From assembly GCF_000090795.2 (NCBI RefSeq), contig NW_003546268.1:442801-485077 (forward strand): a DNA stretch of 42,277 bases, in the 5' to 3' direction. Shown piece by piece: positions 16,701 to 25,688 of this stretch (the first letter of the stretch is position 1; each line of letters begins with the position of its first letter). The DNA is from Amphimedon queenslandica. Lineage: Eukaryota; Porifera; Demospongiae; Haplosclerida; Niphatidae. The position numbers and the translations under genes were made by a program. The notes under the pieces were generated by a model. The model saw only the letters and a list, made by a program, of their open reading frames with translations. It ran no database searches and was not told the DNA's origin.

Positions 16701-19700
16701 AACTATAAGTGTTGTTATTTTTACGACCTGGGGGCATAGCCCCCAGATCTTCCTATAATTGATTTCACCCACTTGCAATATACAGTATATTTGTATGTCA
16801 ACACTTACATTTCGTTGTATTGGAGAAATAACAAGCCTTCACAACCATCCGCCCATGCTCCTTGATGTAGTGGGTGTGGCCACGGCAAGCAAAATGGTGG
16901 CTTACACATGGAATAAAGCTATGAGCTTTCTAACAGCAAGAGGATATAGAGACACTGTCTAAAGACTTCTCTAGAAGCATTTGAAGATAGAGAAAACTTC
17001 TATAAGTCTTAATAAGTTCCCAGCTATGCATGCAAGGTGGTGAAAACAAATATAGGAACTTTTTTTACTGTTACGTACGCTTGTTTTGTTAATTTTTCAA
17101 TTTTAATAAAGTTACATGTGCAGTAGTGTACATTGTATAACAAACCAATTGAAAGTTGATGAAATTACATTGTACTTACTGTACATGACATACTGCTAGG
17201 AAATGATATACATGTACATTATGTTTTTTTATTCATGTGCATGTAGTGTCCAGTGGACTCGGTATACCATCTCGTCAGTATATGAAACCACCATCGCCTG
17301 TCACTTTCATTCCCCCAAGAATCTCCTCTGCTCCAAGTACATGTATTGGCTTAGTTGGATATGGAGATGAAGATGAAGAAATGGAAATAATAAATGACAG
17401 TGAATTGCATGATAATAATGCTAATGTAAGTTGGTTACTGTTATACGTACAGTGTATGTATATACACAAGCATATTTATTGGGCTTGGCCCTTGATCTAA
17501 TTAGGAAATGGATAATCAGGCTTAGTGTTGATGTCATTGTTTTTGTGAGCTACCAAAGTACCATATTTCCCTGGCGTTTATTCATTAAAAGGGGGAAAAT
17601 TTTGTGTAAAAAAAGTTGCCAAAAGTAGGTTACCAGACTATGCTTCAAGAGTTGAGCTATTTGTAGCAATCTGAAGTTGAGAGTACTTAAATTGGCTAAA
17701 ATATGTGCATCTATAGTGAGAATATTTTAAGGATGGGTGTTTATTTAAGCTGGGCTTCTAATCAGGCAAATACAGTACATGTACATGTAATACTGTACAT
17801 GTATTGTACATTTTGTATCATGAAGAGACTAAAAGTGTGTGTGATTTAAGACAGACATGTGCACAGTACATGCATGCAGTACATACATGTATACTGTAAG
17901 ATATGGTGCTATACGTACATGCAAGCTTTATTTACATGTACATGTAAAATATGTAAACCTATAATCTGTATGTGTAAATGAAAAATGCCTTTTTAGTTTG
18001 TACTATAAATAAGCTAGAGGCCGGATAAATGTAAAAGTTTAGCATTTGAACATTCTAAAAACTGAAATGAATTAATGTTTGCATATTCATATTATGGAAT
18101 TGGATTGTTATGATAGTCCGTCCATGTTGACTTCAGATCTCTTATATTTATCCATGATTGTGGTTATTATAGAGCTCAGATGTTAAGTGGATCAGAAGTA
18201 GGTGCTAAGTGGTCTAAGAAGCCACAAGAAATTTTGCATCATAAGCAGAATTTTGTATTATTAATAAAAAGACAGTATAAGCTTCTTTTACTTTGGATTT
18301 CTTGGATACAGAATAATAGTTATAAACATTCAAAATTATTTCCTAAGTCTGGCTAGTCAGTTCTTTCCTTGTTTTGCGCTTTAGCACATACAGCCACCAT
18401 TTTAAAAGTGACGTTCACTATTAATAATGAAGGTGTGGTCTTTCCTGGAAATGGCAAAATGGAGGACAGGCTCAAGTGTTATGTGGCTACTAAATAAACT
18501 GATGGCAAGCAGCAACCATTTGATGTTTGGTATAATCTTGATTTTCCATGTGTCCTTCTTCTATTTTACTTCATACTATACCAGCCAAGGTGCATCAGTG
18601 AAGTAAATGTGCTACAACAAAATCTTTAAGTTTGCAACTGTGCTGCCCGAGTTATTCAAGTTCTTTTTGTCCTGAAGTCAACCCGGACAGACTATTATTA
18701 TTATATTTCAGAAGGCTCAGTCTCACACATCAACTGTGTTTGGCCAGTTTTCTCAACTTACAGCTAATTTGTAGTTAAATAACTAATTTTTAATAACTTG
18801 GGTCCTCCCATACGCCCACTTGCCTCACTATATAAACCCCTGTAAACGCCATTTCCCTTGGCCTTTTTCTTAGCTCTAGCTACTAGCCACGTGTCACTAT
18901 CTCTAACCTATAATCATGTCTTTGGAAGAAGTTCTGTCAAAGGTGAACGACATTAACACTAAGATATCGGCAATCACAGAGGATGTGGATCTCCTGAAGA
19001 AGAAGAACAAAGACAAAGAAGATAGAGAAATGATTACATCAGCTCTAGTTCGAAGCCGCTCTAGGAGCCCCAGGTCTTCCCGCGAGGATGACCGGACTCG
19101 AAGAAGCTCAAGAGAACGCGGAGAACGTTCTTGGGCGGATATAGTGGACTCAGAACTCCATCCTGAGGAGGAAGACGTTGATAGCAGCCAACTAATTGAG
19201 GTGTCGGAGGACACACACAGACTGCTTACTGGCTCATGTACAAGAAACATGTCGAATGAGATGAGGAAACGGGTCCGCGGCCGGTACAAACTGCCCAAGG
19301 TCGAAGCTACAAGAACACCACGTATGGACCCAGTGATAAAGACCCTTGCTCCCCAAGTGGCCCGGAGTGCTGACAAAGAACTAGCACGGATCCAGACATT
19401 TGTCTTAGATGCTCTGGCTCCCATATCTTCCATCCTAGAGAACATTGATGGGATGACAGCGGAAGATGTTACAGAGGCGTCGATGGCAGCTACAGAACTG
19501 TTGGGAAATGCTAACGCGAAAATTTCACGCCTGAGAAGGGAAAAGCTGATAGCATCCATTAATAGAAATTTAATACCTATGTTACAAGACGATGTCATAT
19601 TTGGAGATGTTGCTCCAAATCTCTTCGGTCCAGACTTTTCACGCCGAGCTAAGGAATTTCTGGACCAAGTCTCTGCTCTGAAGTCTCTTACCCATCCTAC

Positions 19701-22700
19701 AAGACACAGCCAGGGCCAGACAAGTGGTACCTCATATAGAAGACCACTCCTTCATAGAGGCCCTCCCCTGGGGAGGGGATCAGGCCGAGGTAGAGGCGGA
19801 GGTCCAAGCCACCCTCACCACAAAGGAGTCCCCAGTGGACATGGTGAAAGACCTAGTCATTCCCACTAAGAGAACGGGTCTAAACTATAAACAGAACTGT
19901 GTTGCACAATGCACTTCCAAAAGTTTGATGGTAAATTTAATAGAGTTTTTCTGATTTAGAATCAAATGTATGATGGCACTAATACCAAGAGTGGATCCAC
20001 TCTTGCTATACACACACCCCTAGCCCAGTGCACATCAGTTTAATAGCAAACTGGGGCAAAGTAAATATAATAACAGTGGACCGGTGGGTCCAAAAGAGTT
20101 ACAGTACAAGGGTACAGAAACTGAACCCCATCCAGCCTCAAAGCCTCCCCAAAAATTCTCAGGAGGGGTGATGAAAGAGCTAATCAGTCATGTGGGTGGG
20201 TCACTGCCCTTCCTAGCCCCAAGGCCCTGACCCGGAAATTGATGGGCTTTGTAGGGATACGTCTAAAGGATGTCTATTCCTGTCCCATTATGGATATAGG
20301 GTATACAGAGGTTATCCGCTGTGTACCTAATCCAGGGACAAATGGCTTTGCCATTGAGCTTAACTGTCTCCCATTCGGCCTGGCCTTAGCCCCATGGGTC
20401 TTTACCAAGACCTTAAGCCGATATCAGCTCTTGGATGAGAGTTGGGGATACAGTTAGGAATCAGGCATTAGGTCTGATACTACACCCTCCATACAATGGG
20501 TATCTAAACCAAAAAAAAAAAAAAACCTAGAAATTTGTGGTCATACTAATAACAAAGAATCTGAGCCTCCCCGGCTCCTTAATGATAAATAGTGAATGCT
20601 AAAAATTAAATAGGCATGGTATATTAATAACATATTAATAGGCATAGCATATTAAATAGATAATAAGCTCAGCAATAACAATTATACTTATTATGATGAA
20701 ATTAAGCCTAGGCGGAGCCCATTTATTATCATTAGTTAATTAGCTGAACTCGAGGTGGGGCTATATATGGGACAGTCCTTAGCCACACCCTCGAAAGACC
20801 AGATACACCTCGAAATGGCTCAAAGGAGAGTAGATCAACACTACGAGGCACAGCTCTCCCCATAATTAACTGTTAGATGGGAGAAACTGACGTGATGGGA
20901 ACCTAATCGATCCAAAGAAGAAAACAAAATGATAGGACAGCAACGGAGCCGACCTAGTTAGCCGGAGACTCTGTCTCAACAGCACGACTCTGTCTCAACA
21001 GCACGACTCATCAGGCGAGTCATCAGGTGAACTTAAGAGCCGGGGAGCGGCTCACCAAGGCACCAGCACACTGAGCACAGGGGGAGCTTTTCCCCCTCGA
21101 GGGTTGAAATGCCACAACAGGGACAGCAATAAATTGGTGGCCCATAGAACTGCTAACAGCCTGTACCCCTATAACCTTTGTGAGAGTAGCCTGGACACAG
21201 CACAACAGCATCTGTCTAGTGTGTTCATCAACAGTCAAGGGGAACTGTAGAATCAGGGGCTTTATCCGGAGACCTGCCTGGAATAAGAATCCAGATGGGA
21301 GACATTGGATCAACAATCAGACTAGAAACTGGATCCACGCAGTATTTCAAAGATGAACACTAGGTCTACGGCCCAGTGGAAGTGGAACTTGTTGGCATCA
21401 AGTCAACCAACCATTGGCATCGCTGTGTCAGCTGGCTGCCAGGTCTATTCAATGGCAGAGGCCTCTTCTCCAGCCTTGGATAATAGAGAAAGAGGGTGCC
21501 ATTGCCAACGAACAAGTATAATTCTGGTGACCTCAGGAGGGAAACTTCAATTATGATATTCCCTCCTACGTGTACTTTCACCCTTAATAACGCCTACTGT
21601 CCAAGCAGAACATGGCAACAGAGACGGCCAACCCCGGCAATACCCCAACTAGTAGTGGGAAGCATCTCAGGGAGAAATTTAGAGCATTACCCTGTCAGGG
21701 CCTACAAATCAGCCATATCATCAATGTACGAATACATGGACGGTCCACCAGTGGACCAGAAGTGTGCAACGTGAGACACCCTTCCCTAGGTACACCAATA
21801 CTTTGGAGTTACTAAGGCATTAAGTTTATCTGGTTTATCAGGGAATCAGACACTCCTATCTCCTCTTAAAGTCAGTAACCTTATGAACCTGGGCAAGGCC
21901 GTCTAGTGAAAGGGACCTCTCACAAGCAAACATTACAGGGGTGAGGAGAGGTGCTATATGGGCTATCTGATTTAGAAGAACCAAACAAATGTAAACCTCA
22001 CCAGGCAAGTATATCCAGCTCTATTGCAGGGTGGCTAGGAAGTATTCTTGAAGAAACAGGATTGACTCCTTTTCATATATGCCTAGTCTAGCGCTTAACC
22101 GCGGCTAGGGGTGGGTTATACTAGAAGACATGGAAATGAACCTCTGAGGCATTCCTTTAAAACTCCTCATCATGGAAGGGGATTGAGTGGTTCTTGAAAG
22201 AGCCATCTGCATTAGGACCAGAATAGCTTGGAAGAAGCTACAAACAACACAGTTGATGTGTGAGACTGAGCCTTCTGAAATATAATTGTCAGAATGGCTA
22301 AGGCCACGAAGTGGCTGCAAGCTATTCTAGATTATATGAAGAAGGTGAAGTCGATCACATCAACTATCCACACCCACCCTCCCAATGGAAGGAGGAGCTA
22401 ATCAAAGGCCAAGGGAAATGGCGTTTACAGGGGTTTATATAGTGAGGCAAGTGGGCGTATGGGAGGACCCAAGTTATTAAAAATTAGTTATTTAACTACA
22501 AATTAGCTGTAAGTTGAGAAAACTGGCCAAACACAGTTGATGTGATCGACTTCACCTTCTTCATATAATCTAGAATAGCTTGCAGCCACTTCGTGGCCTT
22601 AGCCATTCTGACAATTATAAGTTATAGTTTGTTGTTGAGTTCACTCTAAACATGCAAGACCCTGTACATGTATAGTCTATAGCTCAATGTCTAATGATTT

Positions 22701-25688
22701 ATACATGTACAGTACATGTGTACATCAGATTTTATTACTAAATACATGTGTAAGTTGATTAGTAGTTTATCTGTAGATGTGGTACATACCACACCTATTG
22801 ACATGCCTATGTACATTGTATTACATTTGAATGTTATTACAAAAACTAACGAACATTCAATTACTGTAACATTTGTTCCAACCCTAAAATAGGCACAGCT
22901 GCAATATTGCAGTTAAAGCGTAGTTGATGCATGCAGATATTAAATTTTAATGTAGTTTTTTAGCACTTTAGGCTTAGATACAGTGAGGTCTAATTTCCAA
23001 TTAAGTATTTTACTTCGTGTAGGTTTGAATTTTTGTTAAATCCTACATTGACTTATGGCTGAGCAGCAAATACTAAGAAGATATTTCAACCTCATAATTA
23101 AATATTAAAAAAAGAAAGCAAAGTACTAGTAAAGGGGAAACCAAACACCTTAATGTGTGCTTGACTGCATGTACAGCAAACTACATGTACATGTAATGCC
23201 ATATTATCAGAAAATCTGAAGCTTTATAAGTTCATACATGCATGTAATTGCATATATGTCTTATGTTCATTAATATGTGCATGTACATGTATATTGAATG
23301 TTTTGATCCCTTTAGAGGATCATATACATGTACCTTCATGTAGAAATTTTAAGGCATGTACATGTACCTTGTCTTTGGTAGGATCAGAAAAAGAATGCAA
23401 TTCATTTTTTGTGCATATCAGGAAGCCATGCCATGATAATGAAATATACATTGTAGCTTATCCATGAATGTTGCATTTCTTTCATTGGGCAACGCTGTAC
23501 ATGTATCCTTTTTATGGCTTTTTCTAATTTCAAAAAGTCTTTGGAAAAACCCTGGATTTACATGATTTTGACACTAGGAAAATGACCCATTGTGTGGGAT
23601 TGCATTTTCTATGACAGTGGTTTAGGCAACTAGTTTGCATCTGTCTTCATATGATGTGTAGTTTAGTACTGATTTACATGTAGGTGTAAATTTTATTATT
23701 CTCTTTGTGTTGTTATGTAGTTACCACAGTCGATTCCAGAATCACTCATTTCTTTAGTGAAAGCTGCTGATGATCATCAGTTGAGTGAAGAAGATGAAGC
23801 TAGTTCTCCAGATGTTGTTAATGGTATGTTCAAAATCATTACTATGTGTACATCTACAATTGTACTGCATCTACATGTGTATATTGGTATACCTTATACA
23901 GTTAATGATTTTTATGATAGAGATTCATTATGTGCAATTGTGCATGTATCTGAGTATTTAGACTGTTTAAGTTGCATGTATCCCTTCATTTTTACCCAAT
24001 CCTTTGTATTCGTTAAAAAACTTATGTCATTTATGAAACGGCCTCTTCCATGCACATGTACATGTATATACTGTAATTATGATTTAAATTATTTTATTAA
24101 TGTAAAAATTCAATTTTCATTGCATGTAACTGAATCAAAGGACTGAAAATCCTATTGCAAACAAATTCATTTGCATTATAAAGAACATGTACATATATAT
24201 GATAATAGTAGATAATTTGTACTTGGCTAAAATTTGCTTTTTGTTGCTCTTAATTGTAAGTATACTAGTACATGAGACTTTACTGTAGTGCTCATGTATT
24301 TGCAGGAGATCATCTTTTTTTCTGTTTAACTGATGTCAAATTGCCCCCAGAACAGGCAGAAGGAGTGTGCTCTCAAGCACTACAAGTAAGTAAATGTAAA
24401 ACTTAAAATTACTGGTACATGTATATTGAATTATCGATGATATTGTTTGCATAGGAAAAAATTTTTCACCTGATGGAAACAAAGCGCCAACTAGGATTTT
24501 CATCATATGATGTAATAGTTAAAGGAAAGAGCTTCAGAAATCCAAGGTTGGCTCTACAACTTGTTGGTATCCTTAATTTAGTGCCTTATTGTAATGACGT
24601 TATTTGGGTTTTAATGAGTTTTAATGAGCATAACTAACCCTGCATCTGACATGTAATGAAGTACTACAATGTGTGTTGTGTGTAATGGTGATTACATTTT
24701 TAACTTTTCATTGTAGTATTTATGAAAAACTAATACAGATGTGTGACATTGAAGAATTTGGATCTAATTACAGTAAAGTTAGTCAATAGGAATTTTGTAC
24801 TTTTAATTTGCTAGTAGAAAAGTTTTGATCCAAAAGAATTTCAAAAAGAAGAGTTTTATGAAAAACTAGTTGAAGTTCAGAGAAAGGCTCATGAAAGCAA
24901 GCAAAAGTCTCGAGGAAATGTATGTATCTCCTCAATGTATTTTGCCATATTTTATTATGAATTACGTGTAGATTGAGTTCAAAAGTGGAACAAAAATTCT
25001 GGCTCCAACTAAACCAGTGGATTCAGGTGGTGGTTTGTTACCACTGCCATCTACAATTATACCCACTGCACAAGGTAACATACATGTATCACTAACATTG
25101 TTAGTCTAAATTAGTATACAATTGTATGGTAATATCTGAACATAATTATAGTTAAGAGAGCATAGTGTGGTACAGTATAAGAGGGAAAGTACAGTGTAGT
25201 ACATGTACACTGTATGTTAAGCATTTTGTGGCTTATGTAAAGCAGTATACACAGTAGGTGCATGCACACACAATGATAATTTACTTTATTCTTTATTATG
25301 ACTAAAAAGTACAGTATTAATGACTTGAACATACATGTATGTAATTGTAATATTGGCAATTTGATAGCCCCACTCCAAAATTTACTTGCAATTTATATTC
25401 ATACTCAATGACAATTATGCTTATGAGTTATGACATTTGGACAAAAGTTGAATTTTGCTGATTGCTAAAATTTGAAAGTTGTCTGTCCATTTCTATGTGC
25501 TATTTTGTGTCATATTTACATATGCATGTACTGTAGATTCACAAAAGAAACGCAAGAGTAAATGGGACAATCCTTCAAGTTCAATGAATGTATCAAGTCC
25601 TACAAGTACAGATCCTGTTGTTGGAGCGCAAGCTCTAGCTAATGCCAGACTTATAGATAAGAATTTGATAAAATTGTTCAAACAATAA
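10792..25688 (+). CDS. SAP30BP: SAP30-binding protein (HCNGP-like), 9 exons, 326 aa
   Basis: Exons are 10792-10900, 17247-17425, 23721-23823, 24306-24385, 24455-24546, 24717-24777, 24818-24919, 24972-25074 and 25537-25688. All are GT-AG and phase-consistent, summing to 327 codons including TAA. The N-terminal half is acidic and disordered (SDSEGEGS, GLVGYGDEDEEMEIINDSE). Exons 4-8 carry the HCNGP domain: KLPPEQAEGVCSQALQEKIF, GKSFRNPSIYEKLIQMCDIE, EFGSNYSK, FDPKEF...FYEKL and IEFKSGTK. The C-terminus KKRKSKWDNPSS matches the basic KRKSKWD motif of the human protein (about 308 aa). In animals this nuclear protein is known as a SAP30-corepressor partner and a splicing cofactor for short introns; those roles are carried over from the family. 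Introns 1 and 2 (6.3 kb each) are filled with transposons, whereas two of the later introns are 40 and 52 bp. Confidence 0.93.
11250..11310. repeat. TACATG hexamer run
   Basis: TACATGTACATGTATG and a second CATACATGTACATGTATA run lie within 60 bp in SAP30BP intron 1. It is the same repeat type as at 7786-8026. Confidence 0.8.
11408..11514. mobile_element. MITE, TACCGTATAGC-TIR family (copy d, short)
   Basis: TATCGTGTAGCTAGAAAATA at the left pairs with AATTTTCTAGCTATACGGTA at the right. At 107 bp it is close to a pure hairpin (inner arms GGAGTGCTAAAATTTGGCGAA / TTCGCTAAATTTGCC). Confidence 0.65.
11845..12796. repeat. long-spaced inverted repeat, probable foldback element
   Basis: ATAGATATTAGAGTAAATGA followed by AAGGGATCGGAAA (about 11873-11905) is the near-perfect complement of TTTCCAATCCC then TTTCATTTACTCTAATATCT (about 12748-12779), and both continue outward into (A)TGGCGGC and GTCAC. 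The arms (about 55-65 bp) are separated by about 840 bp with no readable ORF. The exact ends are unclear. Confidence 0.55.
13145..13264. repeat. near-perfect palindrome / hairpin
   Basis: The arms ATATGGGAGTCAATATTCC...GATACTTTGAATTGATATCA and TGATATCAATTCAAAGTACC...TATTGACCCCATAT fold back with a loop around GAGGGCCAAAATGCCCAAGG. The roughly 120-bp unit has no coding potential and looks like a hairpin MITE. Confidence 0.75.
13849..14142 (+). pseudogene. broken RecQ-type helicase fragment inside the TTAA element
   Basis: The 97-residue frame begins SRKLNYILKEKQLLAIKAFL and continues KARDVFIVLPTRYGKWIF. RecQ-family helicases have a Q-motif-like 'LK..Q..A...FL..KDV.V.LPTGYGKS' here, the last part being Walker A. 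The P-loop glycine has become Arg (LPTRYGK) and the following Ser/Thr has become Trp, so ATP binding would be lost. After about 45 residues the homology fades. It is probably a captured or ancestral transposon helicase domain in decay. Confidence 0.6.
14447..14697. repeat. 250-bp palindrome nested in the right arm of the TTAA element
   Basis: GGAAATGACCTTTTATTGTC, ATGCCTTGTAATGTAATAGC and ATTAGCTTTCATTATTTTAA on the left are mirrored by TTAGAATAATGAAAGCTAAT, GCTATTACATTACAAGGCAT and AATAAAGGATCATTTCC on the right. The loop lies around 14560-14600. It splits sequence that is continuous in the element's left arm (TATAGTCTGGCGGGGCC), so it is probably a separate MITE insertion. Confidence 0.7.
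15029..15082. repeat. dispersed repeat, copy 1 (second copy at 28951)
   Basis: GATACAGTCATGATAGATTT...AACAGGCATGATC resembles GATACAATCATGATAGACTA...AACAGGCATGATC upstream of UBA5. Both have an AGGCC tract nearby (downstream here, inside the block in the other copy). The similarity covers roughly 55-65 bp with a gap. Confidence 0.45.
15259..15589. mobile_element. hAT-type MITE with perfect 8-bp target duplication
   Basis: The target duplication CTGTTTAC is present intact on both sides (15251-15258 and 15590-15597). The element starts TAGAGATGGGC and ends GCCCATCACTA (one mismatch in 11). Inner sequence is also partly mirrored (GAATCGATGGAATTGAAT, ATTCCATTTGGAATC). Eight-bp duplications and TAG-GATGGGC ends are typical of hAT elements. 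The 331-bp interior has no transposase. Confidence 0.88.
16070..16380. repeat. dispersed repeat R2, copy 1
   Basis: The stretch with AGCAGCCAGGGTCTTTAAAC, GTATGCAACAAATAGAGCCT and CATGTGCCACCATT is clearly similar to 41450-41763, in the same orientation, over about 310 bp. No coding capacity was recognised. It is probably a non-autonomous transposon of unknown class. Confidence 0.7.
17559..17777. mobile_element. MITE, TACCGTATTTCC-TIR family, second copy
   Basis: TACCATATTTCCCTGGCGTT at the left and the complementary CAGGCAAATACAGTA at the right, with TTTATTCATTAAAAGG / GTTTATTTAAGC inside, resemble the element at 4838-5100. This copy has no tRNA-like unit. Confidence 0.55.
18726..18866 (+). 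repeat. DIRS left inverted terminal repeat
   Basis: The 141-bp repeat begins CACATCAACTGTGTTTGGCC and ends CATTTCCCTTGGCCTTT. Read base by base, it is the exact reverse complement of 22404-22544. It contains a TATATAAA promoter-like motif at about 18830-18837, upstream of the Gag-like ORF. Confidence 0.92.
18916..19869 (+). CDS. DIRS Gag-like protein, 317 aa, intact
   Basis: The single uninterrupted ORF starts 49 bp after the left terminal repeat. The N-terminus (MSLEEVLSKVNDINTKISAI...LLKKKNK) is predicted coiled coil. An Arg/Ser-rich stretch follows (RSRSRSPRSSR, RRSSRERG), then WADIVDSE. The conserved middle has RVRGRYKLPKV, then MDPVIK, KELARIQTFVLDALAPISSI, and AATELLGNANAKISRLRREK. NLFGPDFSRRAKEFL precedes an RG/His-rich tail (GRGSGRGRGGG, HPHHKG) suited to nucleic-acid binding. 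The TELLGNANAxxSxxRR...LLGPDF-like order is familiar from DIRS first ORFs. It is intact although the enzymes downstream are not. The long minus-strand frame over the same bases is a shadow. Confidence 0.8.
   Translation: MSLEEVLSKVNDINTKISAITEDVDLLKKKNKDKEDREMITSALVRSRSRSPRSSREDDRTRRSSRERGERSWADIVDSELHPEEEDVDSSQLIEVSEDTHRLLTGSCTRNMSNEMRKRVRGRYKLPKVEATRTPRMDPVIKTLAPQVARSADKELARIQTFVLDALAPISSILENIDGMTAEDVTEASMAATELLGNANAKISRLRREKLIASINRNLIPMLQDDVIFGDVAPNLFGPDFSRRAKEFLDQVSALKSLTHPTRHSQGQTSGTSYRRPLLHRGPPLGRGSGRGRGGGPSHPHHKGVPSGHGERPSHSH
20239..20457 (+). pseudogene. DIRS reverse transcriptase fragment
   Basis: The 72-codon frame contains LKDVYSCPIMDIGYTEVIRC (compare the 'DLKDAYFSIPI...YLRF' block with the first catalytic Asp) and NCLPFGLALAPWVFTKTL, a very recognisable DIRS reverse-transcriptase signature. 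The Asp pair of the active site (xxDD) and the rest of the domain are missing: the frame stops just after TKTLSRYQ. Non-functional. Confidence 0.75.
20507..20525. repeat. poly-A tract inside the DIRS element
   Basis: A run of about 15 A residues follows AACC, shortly after the reverse-transcriptase fragment and close to the nested inverted-repeat insertion. Confidence 0.8.
20563..21053. mobile_element. putative TIR element nested in the DIRS element
   Basis: GAGCCTCCCCGGCTCCTTAA at the left is an imperfect complement of TTAAGAGCCGGGGAGCGGCTC at the right. The insert separates the reverse transcriptase fragment from RNase H-like sequence and contains two copies of GACTCTGTCTCAACAGCAC in tandem near 20967-21006. 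No target duplication could be defined. Confidence 0.45.
21060..21570 (+). pseudogene. DIRS RNase H-region remnant
   Basis: In one frame with a stop, 21343-21450 reads VYGPVEVELVGIKSTNHWHR and CVSWLPGLFN. This corresponds to the 'FGPLEVDLFASR...FFSWRPDP' block after the RNase H domain of DIRS polyproteins. Upstream, FPPRGLKCHN is a weaker match. Stops and frameshifts show that it is dead. Confidence 0.55.
21640..21910 (+). pseudogene. DIRS tyrosine recombinase N-terminal remnant
   Basis: AYKSAISSMYEYMDGPPVDQ followed after a frameshift by TPFPRYTNTLELLRH matches the start of DIRS tyrosine recombinases (AYRSAISS...; PLPRYT.TWDV). SGNQTLLSPLKVSNLMNLGK may be a further piece. The catalytic R..H-R..Y region was not found before the internal complementary region. 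Confidence 0.6.
22248..22364 (+). repeat. DIRS internal complementary region
   Basis: The first part (ACACAGTTGATGTGTGAGAC...CTTCTGAAATATA) is the complement of the element's left end 18700-18739. The second part (ATTGTCAGAATGGCTAAGGC...GTGAAGTCGATCACATCAAC) is the complement of the right end 22535-22619. They join at TATAAT, the sequence shared by both element borders. This is how DIRS elements store terminal sequence for rebuilding a circular DNA intermediate. Confidence 0.92.
22404..22544 (-). repeat. DIRS right inverted terminal repeat
   Basis: The 141-bp sequence runs AAAGGCCAAGGGAAATGGCG to GGCCAAACACAGTTGATGTG and is identical, inverted, to 18726-18866. It is followed by a 75-bp extension (ATCGACTTCACC...GACAATTATA) that is absent from the left end but present in the internal complementary region. 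Confidence 0.92.
22620..23720. other. gene-free 3' part of SAP30BP intron 2
   Basis: AT-rich with isolated TACATG repeats (22690-22725, 23180-23200, 23280-23365). No other structure was recognised. Confidence 0.5.

Larger units (their letters stand above)
18700..22619 (+). mobile_element. DIRS-type tyrosine-recombinase retrotransposon, defective
   Basis: The element has the DIRS arrangement: inverted terminal repeats (18726-18866 and 22404-22544), unequal outer extensions (18700-18725 and 22545-22619), and an internal complementary region (22248-22364) that joins complements of both outer ends. ATTATA occurs at both outer borders (18700-18705 and 22614-22619) and at the joint inside the internal complementary region, marking the presumed recombination site. 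Contents in order: an open Gag-like ORF, a short reverse transcriptase piece, an apparent nested insertion, RNase H remnants, and tyrosine recombinase remnants. At about 3.9 kb with broken enzymes it cannot move by itself. It lies in the sense orientation in SAP30BP intron 2. Confidence 0.9.

Noticed and set aside
18903..19598. 231-aa minus-strand ORF
   Set aside because: It is the mirror of the Ser/Arg-rich Gag-like ORF. Ser- and Leu-rich composition arises from the reverse complement, and no family resemblance was found.
21023..21316. 97-aa minus-strand ORF in the DIRS element
   Set aside because: The plus strand at its end carries RNase H-type remnants in DIRS order, so the minus frame is taken as a shadow.
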